NCBI GenBank assembly: GCA_028023455.1
Contig: JAQFVV010000950.1
Location: forward strand, 23,184 to 87,183
From: Epiperipatus broadwayi
Taxonomy: Eukaryota > Onychophora > Udeonychophora > Euonychophora > Peripatidae
Length of the DNA stretch: 64,000 nt
Reading direction: 5' to 3'
The notes below the pieces were generated by a model. It saw only the letters and a list, made by a program, of their open reading frames with translations, was not told the DNA's origin and ran no database searches. The position numbers and the translations under genes were made by a program. Positions 24,671-37,144 of the stretch are shown in pieces (position 1 is the stretch's first letter; the number at the start of each line of letters is the position of its first letter).

Positions 24671-26365
24671 ATGGATAATAGTATGGAAGAAGAAAGGGAA
24701 GTAGTGAGCGAAGGGGAAGAAGGGAAAACAGGAAAAGAAGGAATGTATAGGGGTATTAGATTAAGATCGGGAAAAGAAATTATGGAAGAGAGTAGCAGCA
24801 CAGAGGGAGACAAGGAAGGTGAAGCGAGGACGAGCCAGATGAGGGAAAAGGCATAGATACATCAAAGCATGGCCATATCAGAAAAGTCAGACACCACGGG
24901 ATCTGAACAGAGACCTATAGAAGAATTTAAGAAAGAATGCTGGAATATGAACTCAATGATGGAGTCACTAGTGAAGCAACTTAGACAGGATGCAGAAGAG
25001 AGGGATCATAGAAATAATCTACAAATGGAACAACGTTTTGAAGAGAGAGATAGGAAAAATAGACAGGAGGCAGAAGAGAGGGATCATAGAAATAATCTAG
25101 AAATGGAACGACGTTTTGAAGCTTTGGGCAGGCGATGTGAGGAAGGAACAGCACAGATTAGAAGAGAAGAAATGCTGTGTAAAGGCCTGCAGGAAGTATC
25201 CTTTAGCTGCCAACAGAATTGTGAAATAATACAGTGTGAATTCACAGAAATGCTGGATACAACCAGGACAGAAAATAAAAATGAAATGGTGAAAATCCAA
25301 GAGGAAATCAAGGCCATGGGGGAGCAGGTTGAGCATCAAGAGAGGGATATAGGGGAGAAGTTTAATAAAATGGAGACAGACCTTGGCAGGAAGTTTCAGG
25401 AATATGAAGACACATATAGTGAGATCCTGGACGAAATATATGGATTAAAAGAAGGCCTGGCTTATAGAAGTCAAGTAGCAGCCGAGGAAGAAAACAGTCT
25501 AGCCATTAGTCATTTAGCCGAGAACCCGTGCAAAAGAAAACTGTCAGTGGGGGACGCTAAAGATATTCTTAGAGAGGAGGAAAGAAATGTCAAGGCAGAA
25601 AGCGTCATAAGCAAAGGAAATGAGCAGATAGACAACCCAGATAGCAGTGAGTTAGTTGCAGACACACTTGGACTGGGAATTCCATCAATACGTAGCCACA
25701 TAAGTTTAGCAAAATTTATTCAAGTAAAATCTTTCAAAGGAGAAGTGGGAGAAAACCCAATGGCCCATTTAGAAAGTTTAAGGGAACTTTTCAGGTTTCA
25801 GAAAATCCCAGTGGCTGATCAGATAGCTTTATCTATACACTATTTATACGGGTACGCCAAATCATGGTGGGACTGTTGTGATGAGAAGCCGCAAAATTTT
25901 GAGCAATATACAGATGCCATGCACAAAACGTTTTGGAGTGAGGAGCGCCAGGAGGGTATCTACCATAGTATACTCAGGGAAACCTATGGATCGATAGTAA
26001 AGGAGACCCATACTCAATTTTTTCTGAGGCAGATAGCTTCCCTCCGATCCTTGATGGCCTTCCCATTTACCGAGACACAGATGATCAGAATTATCCAGCT
26101 AAACATGCCTAATCGAATACAACAACTAATGATGGGTTGTAGGAGTAGGACAATAGAAGACATGGTAGGGTTTCTAACAATGATTGATTTCACACCAGGA
26201 CCTAAAGAACCACCGGAGAAGATGCGGCGAATCGATCCTCCAAGATGTCAAACGATGATGACTAGTCGGTCGCCTAGATGGGAATCCCGAAATCAGACTA
26301 GAGCAAAGAGACCATATAGACAGCCAGCATCGTTAAACTACAGGCAACCCCCAGATCCTATTTAA
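24671..26365 (+). pseudogene. Retrotransposon Gag-like gene with one in-frame amber codon
   Basis: Two frames, 24671-24856 and 24869-26365, are in the same phase and separated only by TAG at 24854-24856 plus four codons, so they read as one gene of about 565 codons. Before the stop is an acidic N-terminus with a basic GIRLRSGK motif. After it, roughly residues 20-230 (counting from ATG 24869) are charged and coiled-coil-like, including a 78-bp internal duplication (EERDHRNNL occurs twice). Residues about 280-440 match the general pattern of the retrotransposon Gag core: F-x-G-E near its start, a WW pair (SWWD), FW-x-E, and a helix-rich C-terminal half. The tail is basic with many Arg and Pro; I see no CCHC zinc knuckle. 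No protease, reverse transcriptase or integrase follows, so the element is non-autonomous or deleted. The ATG at 24869 is in good context, so a shorter Gag may be made without readthrough. Gag identity is by pattern, family not resolved. Confidence 0.75.
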
Positions 26366-28421
26366 ATTGTTAGTTTTTTTTTGTGTGTGTGATTGATCTT
26401 TTTATATACTCTTTTATATATATATTATACACTCTATATTTTATTTTATATACCTTTTATATATATATTATGCACTTTATATATACACATACCCTTTTAT
26501 ATTTATATAGTATACACTCTATATTTTATCTATATACACTTTATAGGTGCACCCACTTTATATATTGTACACTTCATATTTTATACAGATATATTAACAC
26601 TTTTTATTTTATTATACACTTTATATATTATACACTTTATATTTTGTTTATATACCTTAGATATATTAACACTTTATATGTTACCTTATACATATTATAC
26701 ACTTTATATTCTATCTACACACACTTTATATATTATCCGTGTTATACTTTATTTATATACCTTACATACATATTATACACTGTATATTTGATCTCTATAT
26801 CCTTTATATATTACACGCGTTATATGTTATATATATAAAAACATATCTTTTATTTTTGACTAAGATGTATACTCGTTTGGGGATATATCTGTTTAAGTTT
26901 AAAATATTTACTAACAACCGATGATTTCATTATATGTGTTGATAATTGTTAGAAGCACTAAATGTATTATGATAGTGTAATCTACTATGATGTATTACCA
27001 TAGGTTTAGCGTAGGATTAGGCCATGAGTTTATATTTTGAAAGAAACCATAATTTACCTCTGTGTTTTATATAAGTAAAGTCTTTTTTTTTATTTGTTTT
27101 TTTTTTACTAAGTTTACTGATATGAAACGGAAATCTCCAATCCCTTTCCGTTTCACCATCAAACCTAATGACACTCTCATCTGTGCTAAGTTCGAACCTA
27201 TTTAAATGTTAATAAATATAAAATTCGTTCATGTCCGTATAAACAGTATTATATATTTACGTGCGAACGAACGCTATAATTAGATAGGATTAGTAAAATT
27301 ATAGCGTCCTAAAGTTATTTAATATTTCTAAAAATGTTTATTATATTATTTAAGTTAAGAGTAAATTATTAATTTTGTTGTTTAATATTGTAATTTCGTA
27401 TGTGGATATATAATATGTGCTATATAGAAGAAAGACATGATTTAAAATATGTAAAAGCCGTTATCTAAAAATACTATTAAATGTTTCTTTAAAATTGTTA
27501 AAAGATTTCTTGTTTTAAATATATTTCAGGGAAAAGTTTCTCGAAAATATATTTAAAAGCTATATCAAAATATATTTGTAAATTATTTTTAATAAATATG
27601 ATAAAAATGTTTTCGTTTTAAAAAAATGTTAAAAGGTTGTTTTTAAATAGAAAGAGTTTCTATGTAAGATTAAAAATAAAAGCTGGTCAAGTAATTAAAA
27701 GATTTTTGGTTGTAAACAAGTGTCATTAACGACCACACCTGGAATTCGTAAAAAGTAAAACTAGTTAAAAATTTACTAATTAAAATCCCCTTAGATAAGA
27801 TTTAAGTTATTTTAAAATCTAAATTGGACAATTGTTTGCAACGAAAAATCTTAATTATAATAATAACTTATGGAATGTTTCTAACATAAGTTATCGAAGA
27901 TCTGAATTATAAATTGAAAAACACTTAATTAAATTCCTGAGTCTTGAGGCGGGAGATTCCGATAAGGAAAACATATAAATACTCTGTATTTTTTTAGCAA
28001 GGGGACAGCCATATTGTTAGTGAGAGTTGTAGCCAGTATTCACAATTGTTAATTTGAACATGTCCGGCTGAAAGCGGGCATCTTGTTGCTGTTACTCCGC
28101 GGGAGAACGGGGTTTCTCTCGTCGAAATGCCTAAACCACCATCATGCCGATAGAAGAGACAAGCCTAACATAAGGAGAAAGATGATGCCGCCCAGTCAAA
28201 CTAAACCAAACCAACAGCCAAGAACTTGCAGATAAATCATACCGGTACCGTTTTATTTTTCAAACCGCAGAGCTCTGTGTAATTCTGTGTAATTCTGTGT
28301 AATTCTAAATGTAATAATATCTATCTAAGTTAGCTAACTTTCCTTTTAAAATAATGATAAAGCTAAATGTAATCAAAACTTAAAATCCATTTAATAGTTT
28401 AATATGTCAATTGCTATCCAA
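25878..28421. repeat. Left arm of large inverted repeat
   Basis: Matches 30003-32412 in inverted orientation. It spans the 3' part of gag, the low-complexity tract, and the first 1.3 kb of the LTR-like block. The right arm is about 130 bp shorter, mainly from one deletion near 27480-27590, and carries scattered substitutions, so the two arms are old enough to have diverged. Confidence 0.93.
26390..26845. repeat. Low-complexity TATACACTTTATA tract behind gag
   Basis: Loose repetition of TATATTATACACTTTATA-type words, with almost no G on the plus strand. This skew removes TAA, TAG and TGA from more than one frame, giving open frames of 151 and 132 codons rich in Tyr, Ile and Leu. I treat those frames as artefacts. 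The same tract recurs inverted at 31430-31905. Confidence 0.85.
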
Positions 28422-29991
28422 AATTTAATGTGTTAAAGTTTAAATAATCTGACTTATTTATATTTTCCTTTCATTTAAAGTGCATTATGTGTTTAGTTTA
28501 AAGTTATATCACTGCGGTTGTGTCTATATTTCTTTGTTTATTTTAAATGCTTATTATATTTTATATGCCAATATTTCGAAACAGTAGGCACTTATTTTTA
28601 TGTTTTAAGAAGATATTATTTGAAAATCTTCGCGTAATTTATTTATAGCGTCAACTTTCTGCGCTGTTTCGAAATCCTATTTTTTTATTTAAATGATTTA
28701 ATATGTGAAATGTGGCTCTTTTATAATCAACCATTTAAAAAAAACTTAATTTGATAAGTTTATTTAGAATTAAATTTAGCCTTGATCATATAAGTATATT
28801 TGACATTTAAATTCTTAAGTCCATAGAAATATACTTTCCCTCCTTAAATATTTATTATCTATAAGTAACTTAATAGATCGAACATGTCAAAGTATAGATG
28901 TAATAAGATTCCCTTTAGTAGCATAGACATTTATTATCAGGCTACGCAAGAGTTGGTCCCAATTTGATAGAGCTAATATGCTATTAACTCGTATTTCATA
29001 GTATGAAATATACTATTCTTTGCTTGGCGGATGTGATCTTATTTTATAAAATTATTCTCGTTTTGCTGCTATACGTAATATACGTATCTTAAGATGGAGC
29101 CATGGCATTGCCAGCACATCTTCTCTTATAGGGTAGAGCAGTAGCGAAGCCTGAGCCAAGGCCAGGTTAGCACGTAAGACCCCCGCCATTCCTGAACACA
29201 AATGTTCCTTTTCACGCAGCATTGCGATCGGTTACAGGGTACCGGCATTTGTCGCAAGAACCCTGAAGTTATTTCATCCATCCGCAGAGCGACTTTTCTT
29301 ATTATTGTTTACCTGTGCCATAGCGCATTGGTAAAATCTTATGCAGCCAACTCTCCCACCTTTATATAACGCTTTCAGCATTCTGAAATTTTCTCTCGAA
29401 AGCCATGTTCGATCGATCATTACTTGAGCTGGTTTATGCGCTCGTTATTAAAGTATATTGGGTATTTTAGTAAATAAATCCATGATCAAAGTTTAATATA
29501 ATTATTTATATACCAGCCACAAATGTAATAGGATTTGGCTTATCGAGATTTATAGACATAACGTAGTGATTAATTATGTATCAATTGTAAACAATTCCTA
29601 AGATGGGCACATGTTAAACTCATCTATGAAATTTAATGATTACTTGTGGAAAGTGATTTTGAATTACCAAATGTTTGTACATTCTAAGCTGAATGCTATT
29701 GTAAATAAGTGATATAGCTATGAGTTGTAAATAAATATATAATTAATTTAATGTATTTCGTTCTCTGTTTCGTTATTGATTTAATTCAATCCAATTCTAA
29801 TTATCCTTTATAGTCTATATATGTGAAAACTATGCATTAAGTTAAATTAAATTAGTGATATTTTAGTCAATTAAGAACCTTTCTTTTAATTATCAGAGTC
29901 TCATTGCTTCTCCGTGACCTATGTCGGCCGTGTGGAAAGAGATATACTACGTGTAATTTCAAGGTGGTCATTCGTAAGGTCGTGAGTCTTG
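27123..29991 (+). mobile_element. LTR-like block A, 3' of gag
   Basis: Proposed start TGAAACGGAAA at 27123 opens a terminal hairpin with TTTCCGTTTCA at 27145-27155. The preceding TTTACTGATA is shared with the start of a second LTR-like block at 37145, which also opens with a hairpin. The block matches the inverted copies at 30003-31188 and 34360-36344. It ends at 29991, about 46 bp before the GGATGTTACA end seen in the 34339 copy. A GC-richer central part (28,040-28,260 and 29,090-29,400), a TATATAA at 29362-29368 and a 12-bp hairpin (28573-28584 with 28664-28675) would suit LTR promoter functions. No matching 5' LTR was found, so the LTR reading is provisional. Confidence 0.5.
29361..29370 (+). 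promoter_or_regulatory. Possible TATA box of LTR-like block A
   Basis: TTTATATAAC lies just after the GC-richer part of the block, and the inverted copy keeps it at 35008-35016 (minus strand). Position and conservation fit a core promoter, but no transcription start can be proved. Confidence 0.35.
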
Positions 29992-30002
29992 GATAATTAG
30001 AA

Positions 30003-31188
30003 TTGGATAGCAATTGACATATTAAACTATTAAATGGATTTTAAGTTTTGATTACATTTAGCTTTATCATTATTTCAAAAGGAAAGTTAGCTAACTTAGA
30101 TAGATATTATTACATTTAGAATTACACAGAGCTCTGTGGTTTGAAAAATAAAACGGTACCGGTATGATTTATCTGCAAGTTCTTGGCTGTTGGTTTGGTT
30201 TAGTTTGACTGGGCGGCATCATCTTTCCCATTATGTTAGGCTCGTCTCTTCTATCGGCATGATGGTGGTTTAGGCATTTCGACGAGAGAAACCCCGTTCT
30301 CCCGCGGAGTCACAGCAACAAGATGCCCGCTTTCAGCTGGACATGTTCAAATTAACAATTGTGAATACTGGCTACAACTCTCACTAACAATATGGCTGTC
30401 CACTTGCTAAAAAAATACAGAGTATTTATATGTTTTCCTTATCGGAATCTCCCGCCTCAAGACTCAGGAATTTAATTAAGTGTTTTTCAATTTATAATTC
30501 AGATCTTCGATAACTTATGTTAGAAACATTCCATAAGTTATTATTATAATTAAGATTTTTCGTTGCAAACAATTGTCCAATTTAGATTTTAAAATAACTT
30601 AAATCTTATCTAAGGGGATTTTAATTAGTAAATTTTTAACTAGTTTTACTTTTTACGAATTCCAGGTGTGGTCGTTAATGACACTTGTTTACAACCAAAA
30701 ATCTGTTAATTACTTGACCAGCTTTTATTTTTAATCTTACATATAATAGAAACTCTTTCTATTTAAAAACAACCTTTTAACATTTTTTTAAAACGAAAAC
30801 ATTTTTATCATATTTATTAAAAATAATTTACAAATAGTATTTTTAGATAACAGCTTTTACATATTTTAAATCATATCTTTCTTCTATATAGCACAGATTA
30901 TATATCCACATACGAAATTACAATATTAAACAACAAAATTAATAATTTACTCTTAACTTAAATAATATAATAAACATTTTTCGAAATATTAAATAACTTT
31001 AGTACGCTATAATTTTACTAATCCTATCTAATTATAGCATTCGTTCGCACGTAAATATATAATACTGTTTATACGGACATGAACAAATTTTATATTTATT
31101 AACATTTAAATAGGTTCGAACTTAGCACAGATGAGAGTGTCATTAGGTTTGATGGTGAAACGGAAAGGGATTGGAGATTTCCGTTTCA
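30003..31188 (-). mobile_element. LTR-like fragment, inverted
   Basis: Inverted copy of the first 1.3 kb of block A. The terminal hairpin TGAAACGGAAA/TTTCCGTTTCA is intact at 31156-31188. It is cut at 30003 after CAATTGCTATCCAA (minus strand), where it joins block A head to head. Confidence 0.6.
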
Positions 31189-31924
31189 TATCAGTGAACT
31201 TAGTAAAAAAAACAAATAAAAAAAAAAGAATTTACTTATATAAACACAGAGGTAAATATAAACTCATGGCCTAATCCTACGCTAAACCTATGGTAATACA
31301 TCATAGTAGATTACACTATCATAATACATTTAGTGCTTCTAACAATTATCAACACATATAATGAAATCATTGGTTGTTAGTAAATATTTTAAACTTAAAC
31401 AGATATATCCCCAAACGAGTATACATCTTAGTCAAAAATAAAAGATATGTTTTTATATATATAACATATAACGCGTGTAATATATAAAGGATATAGAGAT
31501 CCAATATACAGTGTATAATATGTATGTAAGGTATATAAATAAAGCATAACACGGATACTATATAAAGTGTATGTAGCTAGAATATAAAGTGTATAATATG
31601 TATAAGGTAACATATAAAGTGTTAATATATCTAAGGTATATAAACAAAATATAAAGTGTATAATATATAAAGTGTATAATAAAATAAAAAGTGTTAATAT
31701 ATCTGTATAAAATATGAAGTGTACAATATATAAAGTGGGTGCACCTATAAAGTGTATATAGATAGAATATAGAGTGTATACTATATAAATATAAAAGGGT
31801 ATGTGTATATATAAAGTGCATAATATATATATAAAAGGTATATAAATAAAATATAGAGTGTATAATATATATATAAAAGAGTATATAAAAAGATCAATCA
31901 CACACACAAAAATAAACTAACAAT

Positions 31925-32412
31925 TTAAATAGGATCTGGGGGTTGCCTGTAGTTTAACGATGCTGGCTGTCTATATGGTCTCTTTGCTCTAGTCTGATTT
32001 CGGGATTCCCATCTAGGCGACCGACTAGTCATCATCGTTTGACATCTTGGAGGATCGATTTGCCGCATCTTCTCCGGTGGTTCTTTAGGTCCTGGTGTGA
32101 AATCAATCATTGTTAGAAACCCTACCATGTCTTCTATTGTCCTAATCCTACAACCCATCATTAGTTGTTGTATTCGATTAGGCATGTTTAGCTGGATAAT
32201 TCTGATCATCTGTGTCTCGGTAAATGGGAAGGCCGTTAAGGATCGGAGGGAAGTTATCTGCCTCAGAAAAAATTGAGTATGGGTCTCCTTTACTATCGAT
32301 CCATAGGTTTCCCTGAGTATGCTATGGTAGATACCCTCCTGGTGCTCCTCACTCCAAAACGTTTTGTGCATGGCATCTGTATATTGCTCAAAATTTTGCG
32401 GCTTCTCATCAC
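31925..32412 (-). pseudogene. Gag fragment, inverted copy
   Basis: The last 160 or so codons of the Gag-like protein are open and end at the same stop codon as the plus-strand gene. A methionine-initiated frame of 148 codons starts at 32371. It differs from the intact copy by only about five residues (for example EERQ to EEHQ, IASLRSLMA to ITSLRSLTA). The N-terminal two thirds is absent: the sequence breaks off at the CDEKPQ segment and continues into unrelated DNA. It is a truncated, non-functional copy. Confidence 0.85.
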
Positions 32413-34338
32413 GCCAAAAAAAAAAAATCCAAGTATGTAACAGTCAAAACACGTGTATCTCGTTAACATATTGCAGAATTCGACCACCACAGAGAACAGC
32501 AGCACCATCGAGTAGCGAAGCCACCGGTAATACTGAGTTCGAACATAGTTTATCGGTTCCACAATACAATCTACGGAATAACGCCTCTGATGCGACATAA
32601 GTAAACACTTCCTTAGATACGGTGGTCAGGGAGATGCACGAGATTCATGGGTTTTGTTTCCGAGTTGGCCAACAATCAAACGAATATTAACTAACACATA
32701 TAATCGAGGAAATATATATAATGGGCATCGAATTAATGAAAACTTAACTACAGACGTATAGTTAAAATTATTTATTTACATTTTTAATAAAAGACAACAT
32801 TCGTAAGGTTATTGATCATATTTTTAAATTAAGAGTTTCAATATCTAATTGGCAATATTATATATAGAAAATACATTTATTTATTAGGAGCATTTATTTA
32901 TAGGAAGGCGTAATCCAGCTACCCAGGGTTCTCGAGTGTGTATTTCTAATGCGTGCTGTAAGGAATTGATACTTTGCACTGCCAGAGTCATCAGTAACGG
33001 CGGACATACATTTATTTAATAAAATCTTTATTTTACGACTAAGGGCAAACATTTATTTGAGAGTATATGACAAAGATAATGCCGAGGCGGAGTGATGGAG
33101 AGAATAATAAACTAATATAAAAGAACACGTGGTACGCTTTAGAAGGGCGATGTAAAATGGCAGCGCTAAAACTGCAAGACCGTGAATAAGTTATAAGGGT
33201 TTCGGGTTGGTCTCTGCCTGGACCCGAAGAGGTAAGGTGTCACATGAGCATAACCAGGGACAAGTGGTCCGTGTCGCAATTTTCCAGCTGGCTGCGTGAC
33301 GGTCGTCAAGCCCTACGGGAACATTGATCATGTCCGCTTGCGTAGGACGACTGGGGTTAATTCAACCATGGAGAATCCGGAGTATTCACGGCGTGGAATG
33401 AGCCATCGGGGCTTCAAAACGTAACACATATATAATATCTAAAAGATTGCGGTAACATTTAACTAGATTTCAAACTCGGCCCAACATTATCAACTTTGAC
33501 TGAAAGAAAATTGGTGACTCTCAAAGAAATGAAATTTACATAATTATTCATTAACATTTAATAATAAAAATATCTAAAAAGGGAATTATTATAGCTAGTA
33601 TGCCAGCTATTACGGAGTAGTCGACCCTGCATTACAATAACTGATTCTTTGAATGCGTGTCGATTTATATGAAATTTAAGTTATTTATAAAAGCAATATT
33701 AATGACAATTCGACACGCATTCACTGTTTGAGCGATTATGGATTTAGCTTTAACACTAAGACAATTCTGAGAAGGTAATATTTCAATGATAATTATAAAT
33801 AAAATGTAGATTTAAGAAATACACACTTAAGAAGTGATGGAGGGAGGGTAAGCTAGATTATGCGAGAAGTTTACAGATTACATGAATTCTTAAATTTTAG
33901 TTTCACAAATTTACAATTTTTACATTTAGAAGTTATACAAATAATAGGAGATGAGCTAGAGCTTATTATTACTAGAGTACTCTATAAGTTGGAATACATA
34001 AACACAGGTACCTGTTTTATAAGTTGTTTTCGTCCATTGGTTTAATAGCAGATTGTTCGTAATTAGAAATTTTCTTTCTTGTCCTGGGCATGTTGTTTTA
34101 TTGATTTTTAACAGCAGCGGCTTTCTTGTTTATTTCAGGCAGCAGATCATTTTGGTGTTTTTACGATGGGCAAGGTGAAGCTCAGCATATAGTGGGCCAT
34201 CTTCCGATGGAGAATAATTTCGGTGCTTACTCGGTCATACCTTGCAGCCATATTGTTAGTGTAACAGTCAAGTTTGTACATTCGCATAACAGAATTCAGA
34301 ATCCAAGCAAAAGAGACCAAAGCTGACCAGACTAGGAC
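32413..34338. other. Gene-free block between gag fragment and LTR-like copy B
   Basis: Starts with a short poly-A run and TGTAACAGTC (32429-32438 region), again an LTR-like start. It is relatively G+C rich to about 33420. A hairpin with a perfect 13-bp stem, GAATGCGTGTCGA, is formed by 33651-33663 and 33710-33722. Short frames of 61-108 codons show no family resemblance. Probably another fragmentary, ORF-less element. Confidence 0.45.
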
Positions 34339-36344
34339 TGTAACATCCCGAGTCCGACCGCACTTCAACTCGTAAACCAGGATTCCAAGACTCACGACCT
34401 TACGAATGACCACCTTGAAATTACACGTAGTATATCTCTTTCCACACGGCCGACATAGGTCACAGAGAAGCAATGAGACTCTGATAATTAAAAGAAACGT
34501 TCTTAATTGACTAAAATATCACTAATTTAATTTAACTTAATGCATAGTTTTCACATATATAGACTATAAAGGATAATTAGAATGGGATTGAATTAAATCA
34601 ATAACGAGACAGAGAACGAAATACATTAAATTAATTATATATTTATTTACAACTCATAGATATATCACTTATTTACAATAGCATTCAGCGTAGAATGTAC
34701 AAACATTTGGTAATTCAAAATCACTTTCCACAAGTAATCATTAAATTTCATAGATGAGTTTAACATGTGCCCATCTTAGGAATTGTTTACAATTGATACA
34801 TAATTAATCACTACATTATGTCTATAACTCTCGATAAGCCAAATCCTATTACATTTGTGGCTGGTATATAAATAATTATATTAAACTTTGATCATGAATT
34901 TATTTACTAAAATACCCATATATAATTTAATAACGAGCGCAAAAACCAGCTCAAGTAATGATCGATCGAACATGGCTTTCGAGAGAAAATTTCAGAATGC
35001 TGAAAGCGTTATATAAGGGTGGGAGAGTTGGCTGAAATAAGATTTTACCAATGCGCTATGGCACAGGTAAACAATAATAGGAAAAGTCGCTCTGCGGATG
35101 GATGAAATAACTTCAGGGTTCTTGCGACAAACGCCGGTGCCCTGCAACCGATCGCAATGCTGCGTGAAAAGGAACATTGTGTTCAGGAATGGCGGGGGTC
35201 TTACGTGCTAACCTGGCCTTGGCTCAGGCTTCTCTACTGCTCTACCCTATAAGAGAAAAGATGTGCTGGCAACGCCGTGGCTCCATCTTAAGATACGTAT
35301 AGCAGCAAAACGAGAATAATTTTATAAAATAAGATTACATCCGCCAAGCAAAGAATAGTATATTTCATATTATGAAATACGAGTTAATAGCATATTAGCT
35401 CTATCAAATTGGGACCAACTCTTGCGTAGCCTGATAATAAATGTCTATGCTACTAAAGGGAATATTATTACATCTGTACTTTGACATGTTCGATCTATTA
35501 AGTTACTTATAGATAATAAATATTTAAGGAGGGAAAGTATATTTCTATGGACTTAAGAATTTAAATGTCAAATATACTTATAAATACGATCAATGTTAAA
35601 TTTAATTCTAAATAAACTTATAAGGTTAAGTTTTTAACTGGTTGATTATAAAAGAGCCACATTTCACATATTAAATCATTTAAATAAAAAAATAGGATTT
35701 CGAAACAGTGCAGAAAGTTGACGCTATAAATAAATTACGCGAAGATTTTCAAATAATATCTTCTTAAAACATAAAAATAAGTGCCTACTGTTTCGAAATA
35801 TTGGCATATAAAATATAATAAGCATTTAAAATAAACAAAGAAATATAGACACAACCGCAGTGATATAACTTTAAACTAAACACATAATGCACTTTAAATG
35901 AAAGGAAAATATAAATAAGTCAGATTATTTAAACTTTAACACATTAAATTTTGGATAGCAATTGACATATTAAACTATTAAATGGATTTTAAGTTTTGAT
36001 TACATTTAGCTTTATCATTCTTTTAAAAGGAAAGTTATCTAACTTAGATAGATATTATTACATTTACAATTACACAGAGCTCTGCGGTTTGAAAAATAAA
36101 ACGGTACCGGTATGATTTATCTGCAAGTTCTTGGCTGTTGGTTTGGTTTAGTTTGACTGGGCGGCATCATCTTTCCCATTATGTTAGGCTCGTCTCTTCT
36201 ATCGGCATGATGGTGGTTTAGGCATTTCAACGAGAGAAACCCCGTTCTCCCGCGGAGTCACAGCAACAAGATGCCCGCTTTTAGCCGGACATGTTCAAAT
36301 TAACAATTGTGAATACTGGCTACAACTCTCACTAACAATATGGC
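34339..36344 (-). mobile_element. LTR-like block B (inverted copy of block A)
   Basis: On the minus strand this follows block A from GCCATATTGTTAGTG (28008) to GTCTTGGA (29991) and continues about 46 bp further to an end in GGATGTTACA, which block A lacks. On the plus strand the end reads TGTAACATCCCGAG. The 15-bp sequence GCCATATTGTTAGTG lies at 34247-34261 and its inverted repeat at 36330-36344, so the copy is bracketed by short inverted repeats. The TATA-like word and the 12-bp hairpin are conserved. Confidence 0.6.
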
Positions 36345-36430
36345 AAATGCCTAGATGGCGCCCTTTGGTAGTGCGGTACGATGCGATCTACCACTTCGTT
36401 TGGATCGTTATAATTCTCCGGATCGTTACA
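36345..36430 (+). mobile_element. LTR-like 3' end fragment
   Basis: AAATGCCTAGATGGCGCC through TTCTCCGGATCGTTACA resembles 39290-39350 (AAATGCTCAGATGGCGCC through the same ending). This would be the surviving end of a 5' LTR, with block B joined to it. ACTGGCTTTCCC follows directly and could be a primer-binding site. Confidence 0.45.
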
Positions 36431-37144
36431 ACTGGCTTTCCCAATCTGGGGCCGATCTTTAATAAACCACAAATACCCTGAGCAAATTTTGTCAAAATGA
36501 AATATTTTTATCTGTTTACATAAAGTCGTATACTTTAAATCTGATAAAAGCACTGCCAGAAAGAAATAGCACATATATTAAACACGAGAAAGTATAAATA
36601 ATTCTAAACTGTATTTCGTTAAAAAGAAAGTCAAAAGGTTGCGATTGATATGTTTTTTTGTTGTTGTAATATAAATTACGCTTTAACGTGTATAGGCGCA
36701 CAGCCCCGTAAGTTTATGATCGAAATGTGGTGCCTTACGATGAGTACTTTTGGGAATTACTTCAGTGTAACCCTATTTAAGCATTTTAATCAGTCATAAA
36801 TAAGTTGGTGGTATTTATAGTTGTGCTGCAAATATACACGCATAAACCCATTATCTTTCAAAATATATTTACTTCAATGCAACCTTCCTAAATAATTTAA
36901 ATAATTTGCTTGTCATGCCGTGAGAAAATAAAATGTATAAAATAAAATAGAACTCTTGTGGGGAGGGGTGTAAACGTAAATGGTCCTTGGGTAGGCGATA
37001 GTCAACATTTTCCTTTTCTTTTTGTATATAGTCTTTATACTAACCAAATGTTTTGTAAATTTTGTTAATCGTGTACCGTAATTACTAACCCTAAGTAAAA
37101 TATTTTTTTTTTTTGATCATTTTTTTTAAGTAACTTTACTGATA
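36431..37144 (+). other. Short internal region of an LTR-like element
   Basis: About 710 bp between one LTR-like end (36430) and the next LTR-like start (37145). No ORF with a recognisable product. If the LTR reading is right, this is a non-autonomous element with almost no coding capacity. Confidence 0.4.

Larger units (their letters stand above)
30003..32412. repeat. Right arm of large inverted repeat
   Basis: Inverted partner of 25878-28421, described there. Its outer edge at 32412 lies inside the gag coding sequence and joins a poly-A run on the plus strand. Confidence 0.93.

Noticed and set aside
25084-25701. Minus-strand frames of 77, 80 and 63 codons opposite gag
   Set aside because: They lie antisense to the Gag coding sequence and show no known motif; shadows of the real frame.
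26383-26924. Open frames of 151, 132 and 61 codons behind gag, with matches in the inverted arm (31367-31907)
   Set aside because: They come from a TATACACTTTATA-type low-complexity tract with almost no G, so stop codons are rare in several overlapping frames at once. The proteins would be Tyr/Ile/Leu strings. Conservation in the second arm reflects DNA duplication.
32293-32600. Overlapping frames of 101 and 78 codons at the edge of the inverted gag copy
   Set aside because: They cross the junction between the gag fragment and unrelated LTR-like DNA, on both strands, with no family resemblance.
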